From DAOULT01 sp964646625 (GTDB lineage Bacteria > Chloroflexota > Anaerolineae > CAZYHC01): a DNA stretch of 64,000 nucleotides. A program made the position numbers and the translations under genes. The stretch's first letter is position 1, and every line of letters starts with the position of its first letter. This document shows, piece after piece, positions 1 to 9,046 of the stretch. The stretch lies in the NCBI GenBank assembly GCA_964646625.1, contig CAZYHC010000004.1, positions 108,446 through 172,445 on the forward strand, given 5' to 3'. The notes under the pieces are model-generated. The model was not told the DNA's origin. It worked only from the letters and a program-made list of their open reading frames with translations, and ran no database searches.

Positions 1-717
1 GGTGCAACCGTTGAGGAGCGCGGCCAGAACCAGGGCTACGATGAGAACGCGTGGCGACGATAATAGCCTGTCTGGAATACCGCGCCAGGTAGATCGGTGG
101 TCTTTACCCTCCCCTGCCACCGCCCTTCGATTTGGCTCACTTTTTCCGAGTTGAACCGCAGCACCCAGCAGGCTTACCGTCAGGGGGAGGAACAAAGTCA
201 AGGTGCCGCCCACCTCGTTGGGGTGAAAGCGCCCGCTTATCGTCCCTGGCAGGTTAATGGCGAAACCAGGTAAATGCCTGTAGACAACAGAAAAAGCGAA
301 GAGTTTTTCGTAGAACCAGCGGGTGCCCAGCAGGCCCAGTATCGAGATGATTACCCCAGTCAGAATGAGGATAGCTGTAGCCAGCCATACCGCGCGCTCG
401 GTGTGCAGGTTGTTGACAATACCGTAAAAGATAGCTACCCCCAGGATGATGCCACACAGTTTGGGCAGGCTGCGATCAAGATCGGCGGAAGCGTAAACGC
501 TGACCGGCACCATGAGCAGCAAGCCCAGGATCGGCCAGTCGAAAGGGGTGCGGACGGTCAGATAACCTCTCAGCCGCCAACGGGCCAGCCAAAGGGCCGG
601 GATCAGGGGTAGGGCTATAACGGTTAAAAGGTTGGGGAAAAGCAGGAGAGGAGTGATCGCCAGGAGCAGCCACATCTCCTTCCCAACGATGGACTCCAGG
701 GCCTCGCTCGGATTCAC
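1..717 (-). CDS. Wzy / O-antigen ligase-like membrane protein, N-terminal part (cut by window edge)
   Basis: The minus-strand frame is open from a GTG at 717 to the window edge (239 codons), so only the N-terminal part is visible. It is very hydrophobic, with several membrane-spanning stretches beginning with WLLLAITPLLLFPNLLTVIA. A GRFHPNEVGGTLTLFLPL segment resembles the region in O-antigen ligase/polymerase (Wzy_C) proteins where a similar NHPAHLGHFMTFVLP occurs in the 9043-10521 protein of this window. Such proteins polymerise or ligate lipid-linked repeat units at the outer face of the membrane. The start sits 7 nt after the stop of the upstream Gfo/Idh gene, implying one operon. The GTG choice is uncertain; an in-frame ATG 15 codons later is possible. 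The C-terminal catalytic loop is not visible. Confidence 0.6.
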   Translation of the reverse strand, partial: MNPSEALESIVGKEMWLLLAITPLLLFPNLLTVIALPLIPALWLARWRLRGYLTVRTPFDWPILGLLLMVPVSVYASADLDRSLPKLCGIILGVAIFYGIVNNLHTERAVWLATAILILTGVIISILGLLGTRWFYEKLFAFSVVYRHLPGFAINLPGTISGRFHPNEVGGTLTLFLPLTVSLLGAAVQLGKSEPNRRAVAGEGKDHRSTWRGIPDRLLSSPRVLIVALVLAALLNGCT

Positions 718-724
718 CTTAGTC

Positions 725-1735
725 TTACCATACGATATTTTCCCTCATGCCCCCGTTCAACAAAGATTCCTGGGCCGCTTCCAGAATTTTAACCACTTTT
801 AAGCCCGCGTAGCCATCGCTACGCGGCCTTTTGTTTTCGCGGATGCATTCCAGAAAATGCAAACACTCGGCTTTAAGCGGCTCAACCCACTGGACAGGAT
901 AGGGAGTGATATCGCCGTACCGGTAGGAAAGATGAAACTCCTCTAAGGTGTCGGAGTAAGGGGGCACCTCCACTCCTTTATCGTAGATCAGCACCTTGTT
1001 TTCCGGTTCCACATCGTCGTAGACCAACATCTTCTTGCTACCCACAACGGTAACACGACGGATCTTGCAGGGGTCCAGCCAACTGACTCGAATATCAGCC
1101 AGGGTGCCGTTAGGGAAATAAACCGTGATGTAGGCTACGTCGTGGATGTCCTTCTGTACGTAGGCATTGCCGCGCGCGCTGACGGTCTGAGGCTCCATAC
1201 CCAGGATGAACAGCAGAATAGACAGGTCGTGAGGGGCCAAATCCCACACCACGTTGATGTCCTGTTGAAAGAGGCCCAGGTTAACCCGCGTGGCATTGAT
1301 GTAGTAGATCTGGCCCAGTTCACCACTGGCGATAATATCCCGTACCGCCTCCACCGCGGGATTATATTCAAAGGTATGGCCCACCATGAGCACTCGGCCT
1401 TGCTCCTCAGCCACGCCAATGATCTCCGTTGCTTCTTTGCTACAAGCGGCTATGGGTTTTTCGATCAGGACGTGCTTGCCTGCCCGCAAGCATTCCAGAG
1501 CTAATCGATAATGGGTAGAGACGGGGGTGGCGATGACCACCGCCTCGACATCGGAAGTCAGCAGCTCGCGGTGGTCGCGGGTCGCCTCGACGTAAGGATA
1601 CAGCCCTTTCAGATGGTCCAATCGATCCTGCTTGAAATCGCAGACCATCGTCAGGTGGGCTCCGGAGACTTCGTGAAAATTACGCGCCCATTTGGGCCCC
1701 CAATAACCACAGCCGACGATGCCAACTTTGATCAC
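725..1735 (-). CDS. Gfo/Idh/MocA family oxidoreductase (sugar or sugar-nucleotide dehydrogenase)
   Basis: This 336-residue protein has the N-terminal Rossmann motif VGIVGCGYWGPKWARNF, the EKPIA signature near residue 92, and a DLAPHDLSILLF segment near residue 170 that holds the usual catalytic His. Length and layout fit Gfo/Idh/MocA enzymes of the WlbA/WbpB type, which oxidise C3 of UDP-HexNAc-uronic acids, but the substrate cannot be read from sequence. It is clearly paralogous to the 4619-5641 protein (shared HDLSIL and TVVGS(R/K)KM segments). It lies between the sugar-phosphate transferase gene and the Wzy-like gene in one leftward operon. A GGAGGAGAAAGGAGGG-like ribosome site precedes the ATG. 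Confidence 0.85.
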   Translation of the reverse strand: MIKVGIVGCGYWGPKWARNFHEVSGAHLTMVCDFKQDRLDHLKGLYPYVEATRDHRELLTSDVEAVVIATPVSTHYRLALECLRAGKHVLIEKPIAACSKEATEIIGVAEEQGRVLMVGHTFEYNPAVEAVRDIIASGELGQIYYINATRVNLGLFQQDINVVWDLAPHDLSILLFILGMEPQTVSARGNAYVQKDIHDVAYITVYFPNGTLADIRVSWLDPCKIRRVTVVGSKKMLVYDDVEPENKVLIYDKGVEVPPYSDTLEEFHLSYRYGDITPYPVQWVEPLKAECLHFLECIRENKRPRSDGYAGLKVVKILEAAQESLLNGGMRENIVW

Positions 1736-1792
1736 GATGTCCCTCCTTTCTCCTCCTAGATTTTTGGTGGGCTGGTGCGCCGACAGAACCTC

Positions 1793-3223
1793 TTACTCCG
1801 CCCCTTTACCGGAGATCACGACCCAGGGGGTACGGAGCAGGATCAGCAAATCCAGCCAGAAGGAACGCTTTTCGATGTACTCCAGGTCCATAAGTACCAT
1901 CTCGTCGAAGGGCACCAGGCTGCGCCCCTCGACCTGCCAGATACCGGTAATGCCAGGCAAAGCCTCCAAACGGCGCTTGTGCCACTCTTCATATTCTTCC
2001 ACCTCGTAGGGAATTGGCGGCCGGGGGCCAACCAGGCTCATGTCGCCCTTGATAACGTTAAAGAGCTGAGGCAGTTCGTCCAGACTACTTTTGCGCAGAA
2101 ACCGCCCTACCCCGGTAACGCGGCAGTCTTCGGTCATTTTGAAAATCCGACCCTTTTCAGCATCCCCGGCGGCTTTCAGACTGGCGATGAGCTTCTGATA
2201 ATACTCTCTATGAACCCTATCATCACATTTATGGTGCATAGAGCGAAACTTGTAGAAGGTAAAGGGCCGACCCTTTTTGCCCAGTCTGGTCTGTTTGAAA
2301 ATCACCGGGCCGGGAGAATCCAATTTGATAGCTACGGCCATCAGCAGCATCAAAGGGGACAGAATAATGAGCCCCAGGATAGAAGCTATCAGGTCGAAGA
2401 GACGCTTGGCTACGCGGTCCAACACGCTCATCGGGGGTTCGCGCAGACTGATCAAGTGTATTCCCACCAGTTCCTCGAGCGTGGCGTGGGTCAAAATCTG
2501 GTCGAAAGGGCCGGGCACCAGCCACACCCGCACGGGAAGGTCTTGCAGGCTACGGTGCAGGCCGGCCACGCTTTCGCGGTCCTGGTAGGGCAAAGCGATA
2601 ACTACCTCGTCTACATCCCACTGAGTGACGACCTCCGGGGCCGCTTTAAAATCGCCCAGAATGGGCTGGCAAGGGTTTTGGTCGCTGGTCTGGTGGTCCA
2701 GAAAACCAACCACGGCCACCTCTTTGCGCTGCCGGGAGAAATAATCCACCACCTTCTGGGCCAGTGGCCCGGTGCCCACCACCAGCACCCGACAGGCTTT
2801 GCCGCTCAGACCGGTCACCACGTAGCTCAGGATGTGGAAATTCAGCAGGACAAAGAGATCGATGAGGGCAAAGTAGGCGAAAATCAGGCGCGAAAACTCA
2901 TCGTAATTTAGAAGGAAAATAGCGCAGGCCAATACCCCCAAAGAAGCGCAGATAGCCAGGCCCACCGCCTTCAATTCGGCCAGCAGCCCGGCGGTGCGCT
3001 TGAGCGTATAGACCGAAAAGAACGAGAGGAAGAAAGCCCAGGTCAGGGCGACGATAACCTGAAGCGTCAAGGTCGGGCGGAAAAACCACTCCTCGGCTGC
3101 CGCCGGCCCGCCGATCTCCAGCCAGCGACGGGTATGAAGAGCCAGGTGTAGTGCTCCCACCGTCAGGGCCACATCAGCAGCCAGTAGAAACAGGTTGAGC
3201 GCGTTACGACATCGTTTGGCCAT
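1793..3223 (-). CDS. Polyprenyl-phosphate sugar-1-phosphate transferase (priming enzyme)
   Basis: This 476-residue protein has an N-terminal block of four or five membrane segments (residues about 8-120), a Rossmann-like central region (RVLVVGTGPLAQKVVDYFSR), another membrane segment (LIASILGLIILSPLMLLMAV) and a C-terminal bacterial sugar-transferase domain. That domain has hallmark residues DSPGPVIFKQTRLGKKGRPF, the SSLDELPQLFNVIKGDMSLVGPRPP stretch (residues about 385-409) and GITGIWQV. This is the WbaP/CpsE/EpsL architecture. Such enzymes move a hexose-1-phosphate to undecaprenyl phosphate at the inner membrane and start repeat-unit assembly. The ATG is preceded by GGGAGGCACAA. It lies downstream of the Wzz-like gene with an 87-nt gap. 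Which sugar is transferred is unknown. Confidence 0.92.
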   Translation of the reverse strand: MAKRCRNALNLFLLAADVALTVGALHLALHTRRWLEIGGPAAAEEWFFRPTLTLQVIVALTWAFFLSFFSVYTLKRTAGLLAELKAVGLAICASLGVLACAIFLLNYDEFSRLIFAYFALIDLFVLLNFHILSYVVTGLSGKACRVLVVGTGPLAQKVVDYFSRQRKEVAVVGFLDHQTSDQNPCQPILGDFKAAPEVVTQWDVDEVVIALPYQDRESVAGLHRSLQDLPVRVWLVPGPFDQILTHATLEELVGIHLISLREPPMSVLDRVAKRLFDLIASILGLIILSPLMLLMAVAIKLDSPGPVIFKQTRLGKKGRPFTFYKFRSMHHKCDDRVHREYYQKLIASLKAAGDAEKGRIFKMTEDCRVTGVGRFLRKSSLDELPQLFNVIKGDMSLVGPRPPIPYEVEEYEEWHKRRLEALPGITGIWQVEGRSLVPFDEMVLMDLEYIEKRSFWLDLLILLRTPWVVISGKGAE

Positions 3224-3310
3224 TTGTGCCTCCCTTCGATTTTGGCCTGAGCGCTAAGCACCCAGGCGGTGTTAGTAGCTTGACCCTACGCTCGTCGGCG
3301 ATGACGATGC

Positions 3311-4594
3311 CTATCCCTCTTGCAAGTTCCTGGCCCGATAGCCCTGGAGATATTCGGCCGCGAAAGCGCCCAGGATGCCCACCGCCAGCCCCAACACCGC
3401 GCCCAGGGCTGTATTACGCTTCCCGTTGGAAGGTACGGGCGCGGCCGGCACCTTGGCTTTGCTGGCCAACCGCACCGACCCCGCCTCGCTCTCAGCGGCG
3501 ATACGCGCTTCCTTATACTTGAGGGAAAGGCTACGGTGAATCTCTTCGGCCACTTCCTGGGCTGTTTCAAGATGTTTCCATTCTGCTTTGGCTGCCTGCA
3601 ACTCCTGCTGCGCCCTCAAGATGTCTGGGATGATAGCCTGTTCTTTGGCCTTCATAGCCTGGGCTTTGCTCTCCAGGGCCACGATCAGATCGTCCAGATA
3701 CTCGATTTGTTGACGGACAGTCTTACTCGAAGCGGCCATGTCGCCGGGCACCTCTAACTGGATGGCCAGGCCGCCTTGCATTGTCTTTACATCCTTATCG
3801 CTATTGTAATCTTTCTCCACGAAGCCAAAGGCCTCGATGTTCAACAGCAGAGCAGCCAGGTCATCGGCCAGGGAAGAGAACTCCCCAGCCTGCTGAAGCT
3901 TCAGGCGCTCCTGAAGGGCACGGGCATTTTGGGCGATCAGTTCCAGGGTATTAGCCACCGCCAGGTAATCGGCCAGGGCTGACTTTTTGGCCTCAAGCTG
4001 AGCCTCGAGCACATCGACATTGTTCTCAGCCTGGAAGGCTACGATCTCCTCATCGATGGCTTGCAGGTTGGCGTCGGCCTCATCTAACTGTTGCTCGAAG
4101 AAGGCTTTGTTTTGGTCGCTGGTCTCGTACAGTTCGTTGAGCCATTGGACATAAAGCTCGGCCCAGGTATTGACCACGCGCGCCGCCTGGCCGGGATCAG
4201 CATTGGTGACCGTAAGCTCGATAAGACTGGGATCGTCTATTGAGGTCCTGGCTGTCAAAGTCCCCATTGGGACTTTTCCCGGGCGTCCTTCCGACTCCCG
4301 TTGGGACTCCAATGCCCCGGCAAGCTGGTCCAATAGCTCGCCAGTAGTGGCCAGGGCAACGTAAGCTTTAAACGGTGCACTCCTCTGATCGACAGGCACC
4401 ACCTGGAATTTGGGATCGAATTGCATCTGGTATTGTGGCTTGGTGACGACCACCAAAGCTGTAGCCTGGTATACAGTGGGCGACAGGACGCTGACCACCG
4501 CCCCCGCGATGGCCGCCACCACCGTAATGCCCACGATCCACTTCCAGTACTTGATTATAACGTCGATGTAAGCGCTCAAATCGATGTCTTCCAC
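3311..4594 (-). CDS. Wzz-type polysaccharide chain-length determinant / co-polymerase
   Basis: This 427-residue protein starts with a typical Wzz N-terminus (DLSAYIDVIIKYWKWIVGIT, then a membrane segment, residues about 5-35), followed by a periplasmic region rich in predicted coiled coil (residues about 165-370, many Glu/Gln/Ala/Leu). A Pro-rich stretch (VPAAPVPSNGKRN) precedes the C-terminal membrane helix (ALGAVLGLAVGILGAFAAEYL). No Walker motifs or Tyr-rich tail follow, so it is a stand-alone Wzz rather than a BY-kinase fusion. It probably sets polymer length together with the Wzy proteins of this locus. The start is GTG with a G-rich ribosome site 9 nt upstream. It is followed by the priming transferase gene. 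Confidence 0.88.
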   Translation of the reverse strand: MEDIDLSAYIDVIIKYWKWIVGITVVAAIAGAVVSVLSPTVYQATALVVVTKPQYQMQFDPKFQVVPVDQRSAPFKAYVALATTGELLDQLAGALESQRESEGRPGKVPMGTLTARTSIDDPSLIELTVTNADPGQAARVVNTWAELYVQWLNELYETSDQNKAFFEQQLDEADANLQAIDEEIVAFQAENNVDVLEAQLEAKKSALADYLAVANTLELIAQNARALQERLKLQQAGEFSSLADDLAALLLNIEAFGFVEKDYNSDKDVKTMQGGLAIQLEVPGDMAASSKTVRQQIEYLDDLIVALESKAQAMKAKEQAIIPDILRAQQELQAAKAEWKHLETAQEVAEEIHRSLSLKYKEARIAAESEAGSVRLASKAKVPAAPVPSNGKRNTALGAVLGLAVGILGAFAAEYLQGYRARNLQEG

Positions 4595-4618
4595 GCAAAT
4601 ACCCCCCTTTGATAAAAT

Positions 4619-5641
4619 TTACAGATTTACGGGCTTTCCTTCGTTTCCCATTGAAAGTTGCGCTGCTTCTAAAATGCGTACCACTCTTAAGCCCTCATAG
4701 CCATCGGTGAGAGGCTGTTTCCCGTCTTTTACGCATTCTATAAAGTGAGAGCATTCCGTATAGAGCGGCTCCACGAAATCTATTTTGGGGATGTAAATGT
4801 CGCCGCTCCTGACCTGGAGTTGAAACCCCCCGTAATCGCTCCAGGCCAGGGCAGAGTGGTCGTTCACCTTTTTTACCCCTTTATCATATATCTTTATCTT
4901 GGCCTCTATGCTCACATCGTCGTATATGGCCATCTTCCTGCTGCCCACAACGGTCATGCGCCGCACCTTGCTGGGGTCTAACCAGCTAATGTGGACGTGC
5001 GCACCTACGTTGTGGGGGAAATCCAGAATCATAAACACGACGTCTTCAATGGCCTTCTGGAGGTAAGAAAAGCCCTTGGCGCTGACCTGGAGCGGTTCTT
5101 GTTCCAGAAGATAAAGCAGGATGGAAAGATCGTGCGGGGCAAAGTTCCACATGGCGTTTAAGTCGTTGCGCACGCGCCCCAGGTTGAGACGGTTAGAGTA
5201 GATGTAATGGATCTGGCCCAGTTCTCCGCTCTGAATATATTCTTTCAGCTTCCAGACGGCGGCGTTATACCTGAAGACATGGCCGACCATCAGTACCCTC
5301 CCTTGGGCTTCGGCGCTGGCTATCAGCTCTTCACATTCGCTCACACAGAGGGCCAGCGGCTTTTCCACAAAAACGTGCTTACCGGCCAGGAGACTTTCTT
5401 TGGCGATCTGATAATGACTGGCGGCCGGGGTAGCGATTACTACGGCTTCTATCTCCGGGTCTTCCAGGACAGAGTAATAGTCTTCGGTAATTTTTAAAGG
5501 GTTGTACAAAGAACGCAGGGTTTCGAGCCTTTCCACTTTTAAATCGCAGAGGGTATGCAGGCGCGCCTCCAACACTTTGGCAAAGTTTCTGATAAGGTTT
5601 AGCCCCCAGTGGCCACAACCAATCATAGCTACATTCACCAT
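4619..5641 (-). CDS. Gfo/Idh/MocA family oxidoreductase, paralogue of 725-1735
   Basis: With the ATG at 5641 the protein is 340 residues and starts MVNVAMIGCGHWGLNLIRNF, the expected NAD(P)-binding glycine motif. EKPLAL (residue about 95) and NFAPHDLSILLYLL (catalytic His region) are present. An upstream in-frame start at 5704 would overlap the preceding gene. It is rejected because a strong AAGGAGAG ribosome site lies 7-8 nt before 5641. As in WlbA-type enzymes it probably acts on a nucleotide-sugar, but the substrate is not visible. It sits between a GT4 gene and the Wzz gene, with short gaps on both sides. Confidence 0.85.
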   Translation of the reverse strand: MVNVAMIGCGHWGLNLIRNFAKVLEARLHTLCDLKVERLETLRSLYNPLKITEDYYSVLEDPEIEAVVIATPAASHYQIAKESLLAGKHVFVEKPLALCVSECEELIASAEAQGRVLMVGHVFRYNAAVWKLKEYIQSGELGQIHYIYSNRLNLGRVRNDLNAMWNFAPHDLSILLYLLEQEPLQVSAKGFSYLQKAIEDVVFMILDFPHNVGAHVHISWLDPSKVRRMTVVGSRKMAIYDDVSIEAKIKIYDKGVKKVNDHSALAWSDYGGFQLQVRSGDIYIPKIDFVEPLYTECSHFIECVKDGKQPLTDGYEGLRVVRILEAAQLSMGNEGKPVNL

Positions 5642-5660
5642 TTCGGCTCTCCTTGAATAT

Positions 5661-6875
5661 TTATCCCCCGTTTGCGTTCTGGCCACTACTGCCAGTTTCC
5701 CCATCTCGATTTCCGACTAACGTATCGATAACGTTGAGGTAGGTCATCTTCACTTTCCGCCAGTTATACTCCCGGTTGAAACGCTCCGCATTGGCCACCA
5801 GACGTTCTCTAAGCTCCGGCTGGTGGTAGAGAGCCAGCAAAGCTCGTGCCAGGTCCTTCTCGTTGCCCGGCTCGAAGAACTGAACCATCGAATCATCGAA
5901 GTAAGCTTCTACGCCTCTTGTTCTAGCCACCACCGCTGGTTTGCCCATAGCCACTAGCTCCAGGAGCTTGGTGGGCAATATCTCGTCAGTAAAGCTATTC
6001 TTTCTGTTGGGCACAACACCCACATCAACTGAGGCAATGATCTCCGGTATCTTTTCAGTGGGAACGAACTGATCGTTCAGGTGAACCCATTTTGCCACGC
6101 CGAGCTCAGCGATCAGCCTTCTCAGTTCCTCCAGTTGGTCTCCTTCTCCCACTATCTTAAACAGGCACTGCGGGATCGCTTCCTTAAACAAGGGGATAGC
6201 TCTGATAGCCACATCCACTCCGTAGCGATGTACCAGGGTCCCATGATAGAGCAAGATGAACTTATCTCCTGTCACCGTGACTGGCCTGGGATAAAACAGC
6301 TTCTCGTCGGCCACGTTGACCACTACGGTGCACTTGGCCGCCGGTACCGAACGGCTGATGAGCTTGTCCGCCCAGATGTGCGTAACGGTGATCACGTGGT
6401 CAGCGAAGGCACAGGAAAGCCGCTCCACCCACGGCAATAGCCGGACAGGGAAACTGCTCGCGCCGCGCTCGAACTTAGTGGCGTAGAGATCAGGCATCAG
6501 GTCATGGATGTCATGGACGACCCTGGCCCCGAAAATCTTGGGGATCAGGGCCACGAAGACGATAAAGTCCGGCATGTTATGGGTCTGGACAAGGTCGTAT
6601 CTTTTTCGAAAGAACAGAGCCGTCAGCTTGAGGAAAGAGGCTATAAAGAAGGACAGGTAGCCCCGGATATAGGCCAGTGTTCCCCCTCCCCGGTAGCGCC
6701 GCAGCCCCAGGCGGTAAATGTTCACCCCGTTGACGATCTCCTGGGCCTTTTCCTCTTCCTTGCGCAGACAGATGAAATCGACCTGGTCCCCCCTTGCGGC
6801 CAGGGCTTCCGCCTGTCTGCGCACTCGTGGATCGGAAAGGTAGTAGGTATAGGCGAGCATACAGATGCTATGCAT
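5661..6875 (-). CDS. GT4-family glycosyltransferase
   Basis: This 404-residue protein has a GT-B fold layout: an N-terminal MHSICMLAYTYYLSDPRVRR segment, VVHDIHDLMPDLY near residue 120, a nucleotide-binding half with KFILLYHGTLVHRYGVDVAI, and the donor-binding DEILPTKLLELVAMGKP (E-x7-E type, residues about 325-341). GT4 enzymes are retaining and act at the cytoplasmic face on lipid-linked acceptors. A broken copy of the first 36 or so codons of a close relative lies at 7780-7889. The gene is 19 nt upstream of the 4619-5641 oxidoreductase. Sugar donor and acceptor are unknown. Confidence 0.88.
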   Translation of the reverse strand: MHSICMLAYTYYLSDPRVRRQAEALAARGDQVDFICLRKEEEKAQEIVNGVNIYRLGLRRYRGGGTLAYIRGYLSFFIASFLKLTALFFRKRYDLVQTHNMPDFIVFVALIPKIFGARVVHDIHDLMPDLYATKFERGASSFPVRLLPWVERLSCAFADHVITVTHIWADKLISRSVPAAKCTVVVNVADEKLFYPRPVTVTGDKFILLYHGTLVHRYGVDVAIRAIPLFKEAIPQCLFKIVGEGDQLEELRRLIAELGVAKWVHLNDQFVPTEKIPEIIASVDVGVVPNRKNSFTDEILPTKLLELVAMGKPAVVARTRGVEAYFDDSMVQFFEPGNEKDLARALLALYHQPELRERLVANAERFNREYNWRKVKMTYLNVIDTLVGNRDGETGSSGQNANGG

Positions 6876-7030
6876 TCTAGAAGCTCTCTCTATGGTAATA
6901 TCTAATACAAAACATTACATCATAGCGTAAAGCGGGTCAAGATGCTTAATATCCTCTCTCTGCGAAGGCGGTTAGAGGATCTTTCTAAATCTCTCGATGC
7001 TCCTTCGCATAGGTGGGAACAAATTCAAAC

Positions 7031-7777
7031 TTAACTTTCCTTTTCTAGTACACAATAAATATTATGGGAAAAGTATTCTTCCAAAATATGAATTTTCCTA
7101 ATCAAAGTAAATAATCTCGATATCATCTTATTACTCTGATTAACTTTGAAGAAAACAATAGACAATGTCGAACTCTCGAATAATCTTTTGTAATTGCTAA
7201 GAGCCCATTTATTGAGACCGAGGTCGTGTATCGAACTTATTTTATCTTCCCGATGCTTATTTAACATTTTTATGATTATTGATTCAGGAATTATTAAATG
7301 CCCCCAGGGAATTTTTGTTTTTGTTCTTCTATGGTCTCCGAAAGGGCTATTGTAAAGAGGACCAAAGCCTATATAAATTTTACCCCCTTGTTTGAGTCTT
7401 TTATTCATTTCGCTTAGCATCTCTTCTAAACCAATTATGTGTTCAAAAGTATCTTTTGAAACAATATAATCGAAGGTAATGTCGTCACGATAATCTCTTA
7501 AATCAATATCCTTGAATTCAATTATACTTTTGAGCTCGGGGTAATTAACTCTTAAATTTTCATCGGCGAATTTTATCAGTCGAGAATTTATGTCCAATCC
7601 AACAACTTTCTTTGCGCCAGATAAAGCTATGTCAATACACATACTACCATGTCCACAACCAACGTCAAGAACAGTGGCGCCTTTCAACTGTGGTTTCCCC
7701 CCAAGCCTCGACCAAAATCTGGGATTTTCATATTTTCCCCTATTGAAGTAATCAATACCTTCCTGACGCAATTTCAT
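7031..7777 (-). CDS. Class I SAM-dependent methyltransferase, AT-rich and probably acquired
   Basis: From the ATG at 7777 the protein has 248 residues with SAM motif I TVLDVGCGHGSMCIDIA (residues about 34-50), the acidic VVGLDINSR and DYIVSKDTFEH. This is the Methyltransf_11/25 pattern seen in polysaccharide clusters. The gene is strikingly more AT-rich than its neighbours. The frame remains open to 7894, but residues upstream of 7777 are a frame-shifted reading of a glycosyltransferase head (7780-7889), so I prefer the internal ATG even though its ribosome site (GAGGAA) is very close. The methylated position is unknown. It is separated from the 5661 gene by a 155-nt AT-rich gap in which I see no gene. 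Confidence 0.78.
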   Translation of the reverse strand: MKLRQEGIDYFNRGKYENPRFWSRLGGKPQLKGATVLDVGCGHGSMCIDIALSGAKKVVGLDINSRLIKFADENLRVNYPELKSIIEFKDIDLRDYRDDITFDYIVSKDTFEHIIGLEEMLSEMNKRLKQGGKIYIGFGPLYNSPFGDHRRTKTKIPWGHLIIPESIIIKMLNKHREDKISSIHDLGLNKWALSNYKRLFESSTLSIVFFKVNQSNKMISRLFTLIRKIHILEEYFSHNIYCVLEKES

Positions 7778-7779
7778 TT

Positions 7780-7889
7780 CCTCAAACACGATGAAGTCTA
7801 CTTCCTCTTTCGGCCAAGGCTTCTGCTTCTCTGCGCACCCGTAGAGCGGAAAGGTAGCAGGTATAGGCCAGCAGGCAGATTCTATACAT
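7780..7889 (-). pseudogene. Remnant: first 36 or so codons of a GT4 glycosyltransferase
   Basis: Reading leftward from an ATG at 7889 gives MYRICLLAYTCYLSALRVRR followed by EAEALAERG. This matches the first residues of the intact GT4 at 5661-6875 (MHSICMLAYTYYLSDPRVRR, then QAEALAARG). After AERG a loss of 4-5 nt shifts the frame. VDFIV, matching VDFIC of the intact gene, appears in the frame of the downstream methyltransferase. Homology then stops and the AT-rich methyltransferase begins. Confidence 0.8.
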
Positions 7890-7929
7890 TTCAAAAACTT
7901 TTCCTGGCCGGATGACCTCCGATGCAGAT

Positions 7930-7935
7930 ATTATA
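7930..7935 (-). promoter_or_regulatory. Extended -10 promoter candidate
   Basis: On the minus strand TATAAT at 7935-7930 is preceded by TGG, giving TGGTATAAT. It lies about 40 nt upstream of the glycosyltransferase remnant and the AT-rich methyltransferase. A convincing -35 element at 16-18 nt is not visible; TTGCTC at 15-nt spacing is the nearest. The half palindrome CTGTGCTCTCTGTG at 7973-7986 just upstream resembles the right arm of the 45911-45966 repeat. Confidence 0.45.
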
Positions 7936-8044
7936 CCACAATATGAAACAGAGCAAAGTGCCTGATGGGTGGCTGTGCTCTCTGTGACCTTTGAAGATCC
8001 CCCAGACGTTCTGGTCTTCGTTATGGATAGGCTGATGCCCACCT

Positions 8045-9046
8045 TCAAGGTCTATTATGCTCGGTTCTCCTTTTCTTGTTCAGGACTGCTTCGTAAACTG
8101 CGATTATTCGGCGTGCTGTTTTTTGAATCTCAAATTCCTCCGCTTTTTCGCGTCCATTGGTGCGATAAGGCTTCTCCAGCACCCAATTCAGCTTTTCCGC
8201 TATATCCTGTATCTCTCTTTCGCAGACGTAGTTACCTTCTATCTCTTCTATGTTATCCCGTATGTCTCCCGCATCTGCGGCTACGATGGGGAGATTGCAG
8301 GCCAGCGCTTCTTTCACCACGTTCGGCGAGCCTTCTTGTTCGGAGGGTAGAAGAAGGACATCGCAGGCATTCATGTAAAGGGGTACGAGTTCGTGTTTTT
8401 TCCCGCGCAGCACGAGCATTTCCACATCTGGTATCCTTTCTTTCACCAGTCCGTAAGCTCCCTGCGCCAGATCAAAGCGTTTACAGCGGACACGGGGGTT
8501 CCCGGCGAAAAGGATCAGACTTTTTCCCAGCGGAAGCTCTAAGAGAAGACGCGCTTCCTCACGTGGAACCGGTTTGAACATATCAAGATCCACCCCATTG
8601 GGGATCACATATGCATCCTGGCGCGGCAGCACCCTTTTCATCTTTTTCGATTTCACGATCACCGCCTCTGCCAGGCGCGAAAGCATCTTCCCCATAAAAA
8701 TCTCCGCTTTGCTCCTTCTGGTTATCCTGCCCTGGAAATTCGCCATAGTGCCTTGCAGGTCGCTGCCGCAGAAGGAAACAACCAGGGGACGGAAAGGCTG
8801 AAGCCTGGCTACCATCCCGCTGAAACCGTAATGGGCATGAATGAGATCGAATTCCTCCCGCCGTACTTTCCGCCAAAGAGGGGCTAAAGCGCGCAGGTAA
8901 TTGGTTTTGCTTTCCTTGCCGTTAATGAAAAGTATTTCGTTTTCTACTCCTTCCCTGGATAGAGAATCGATCTGGGTTTTAATGAAGACCCCGTAGGTCG
9001 GGTTATCCTGGTAGGGATAGGCGTTGGTAACCTGTAACACTTTCAT
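8045..9046 (-). CDS. GT4-family glycosyltransferase
   Basis: From the ATG at 9046 the protein has 333 residues starting MKVLQVTNAYPYQDNPTYGV, typical of GT4 N-termini. LVVSFCGSDLQG, FAGNPRVRCKRFDLA and the donor-site EGSPNVVKEALACNLPIVA (E-x7-E) are present. The start overlaps the stop of the upstream O-antigen ligase gene as ATGA, so an earlier in-frame start at 9100 is rejected. It resembles enzymes annotated as teichuronic acid or exopolysaccharide glycosyltransferases. The linkage formed is unknown. A 150-nt gap with a remnant and a promoter candidate follows. Confidence 0.88.
   Translation of the reverse strand: MKVLQVTNAYPYQDNPTYGVFIKTQIDSLSREGVENEILFINGKESKTNYLRALAPLWRKVRREEFDLIHAHYGFSGMVARLQPFRPLVVSFCGSDLQGTMANFQGRITRRSKAEIFMGKMLSRLAEAVIVKSKKMKRVLPRQDAYVIPNGVDLDMFKPVPREEARLLLELPLGKSLILFAGNPRVRCKRFDLAQGAYGLVKERIPDVEMLVLRGKKHELVPLYMNACDVLLLPSEQEGSPNVVKEALACNLPIVAADAGDIRDNIEEIEGNYVCEREIQDIAEKLNWVLEKPYRTNGREKAEEFEIQKTARRIIAVYEAVLNKKRRTEHNRP

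Noticed and set aside
1775..2911. Plus-strand open frame opposite the priming sugar transferase
   Set aside because: The minus strand has all signature motifs of the transferase. The plus-strand product has none.
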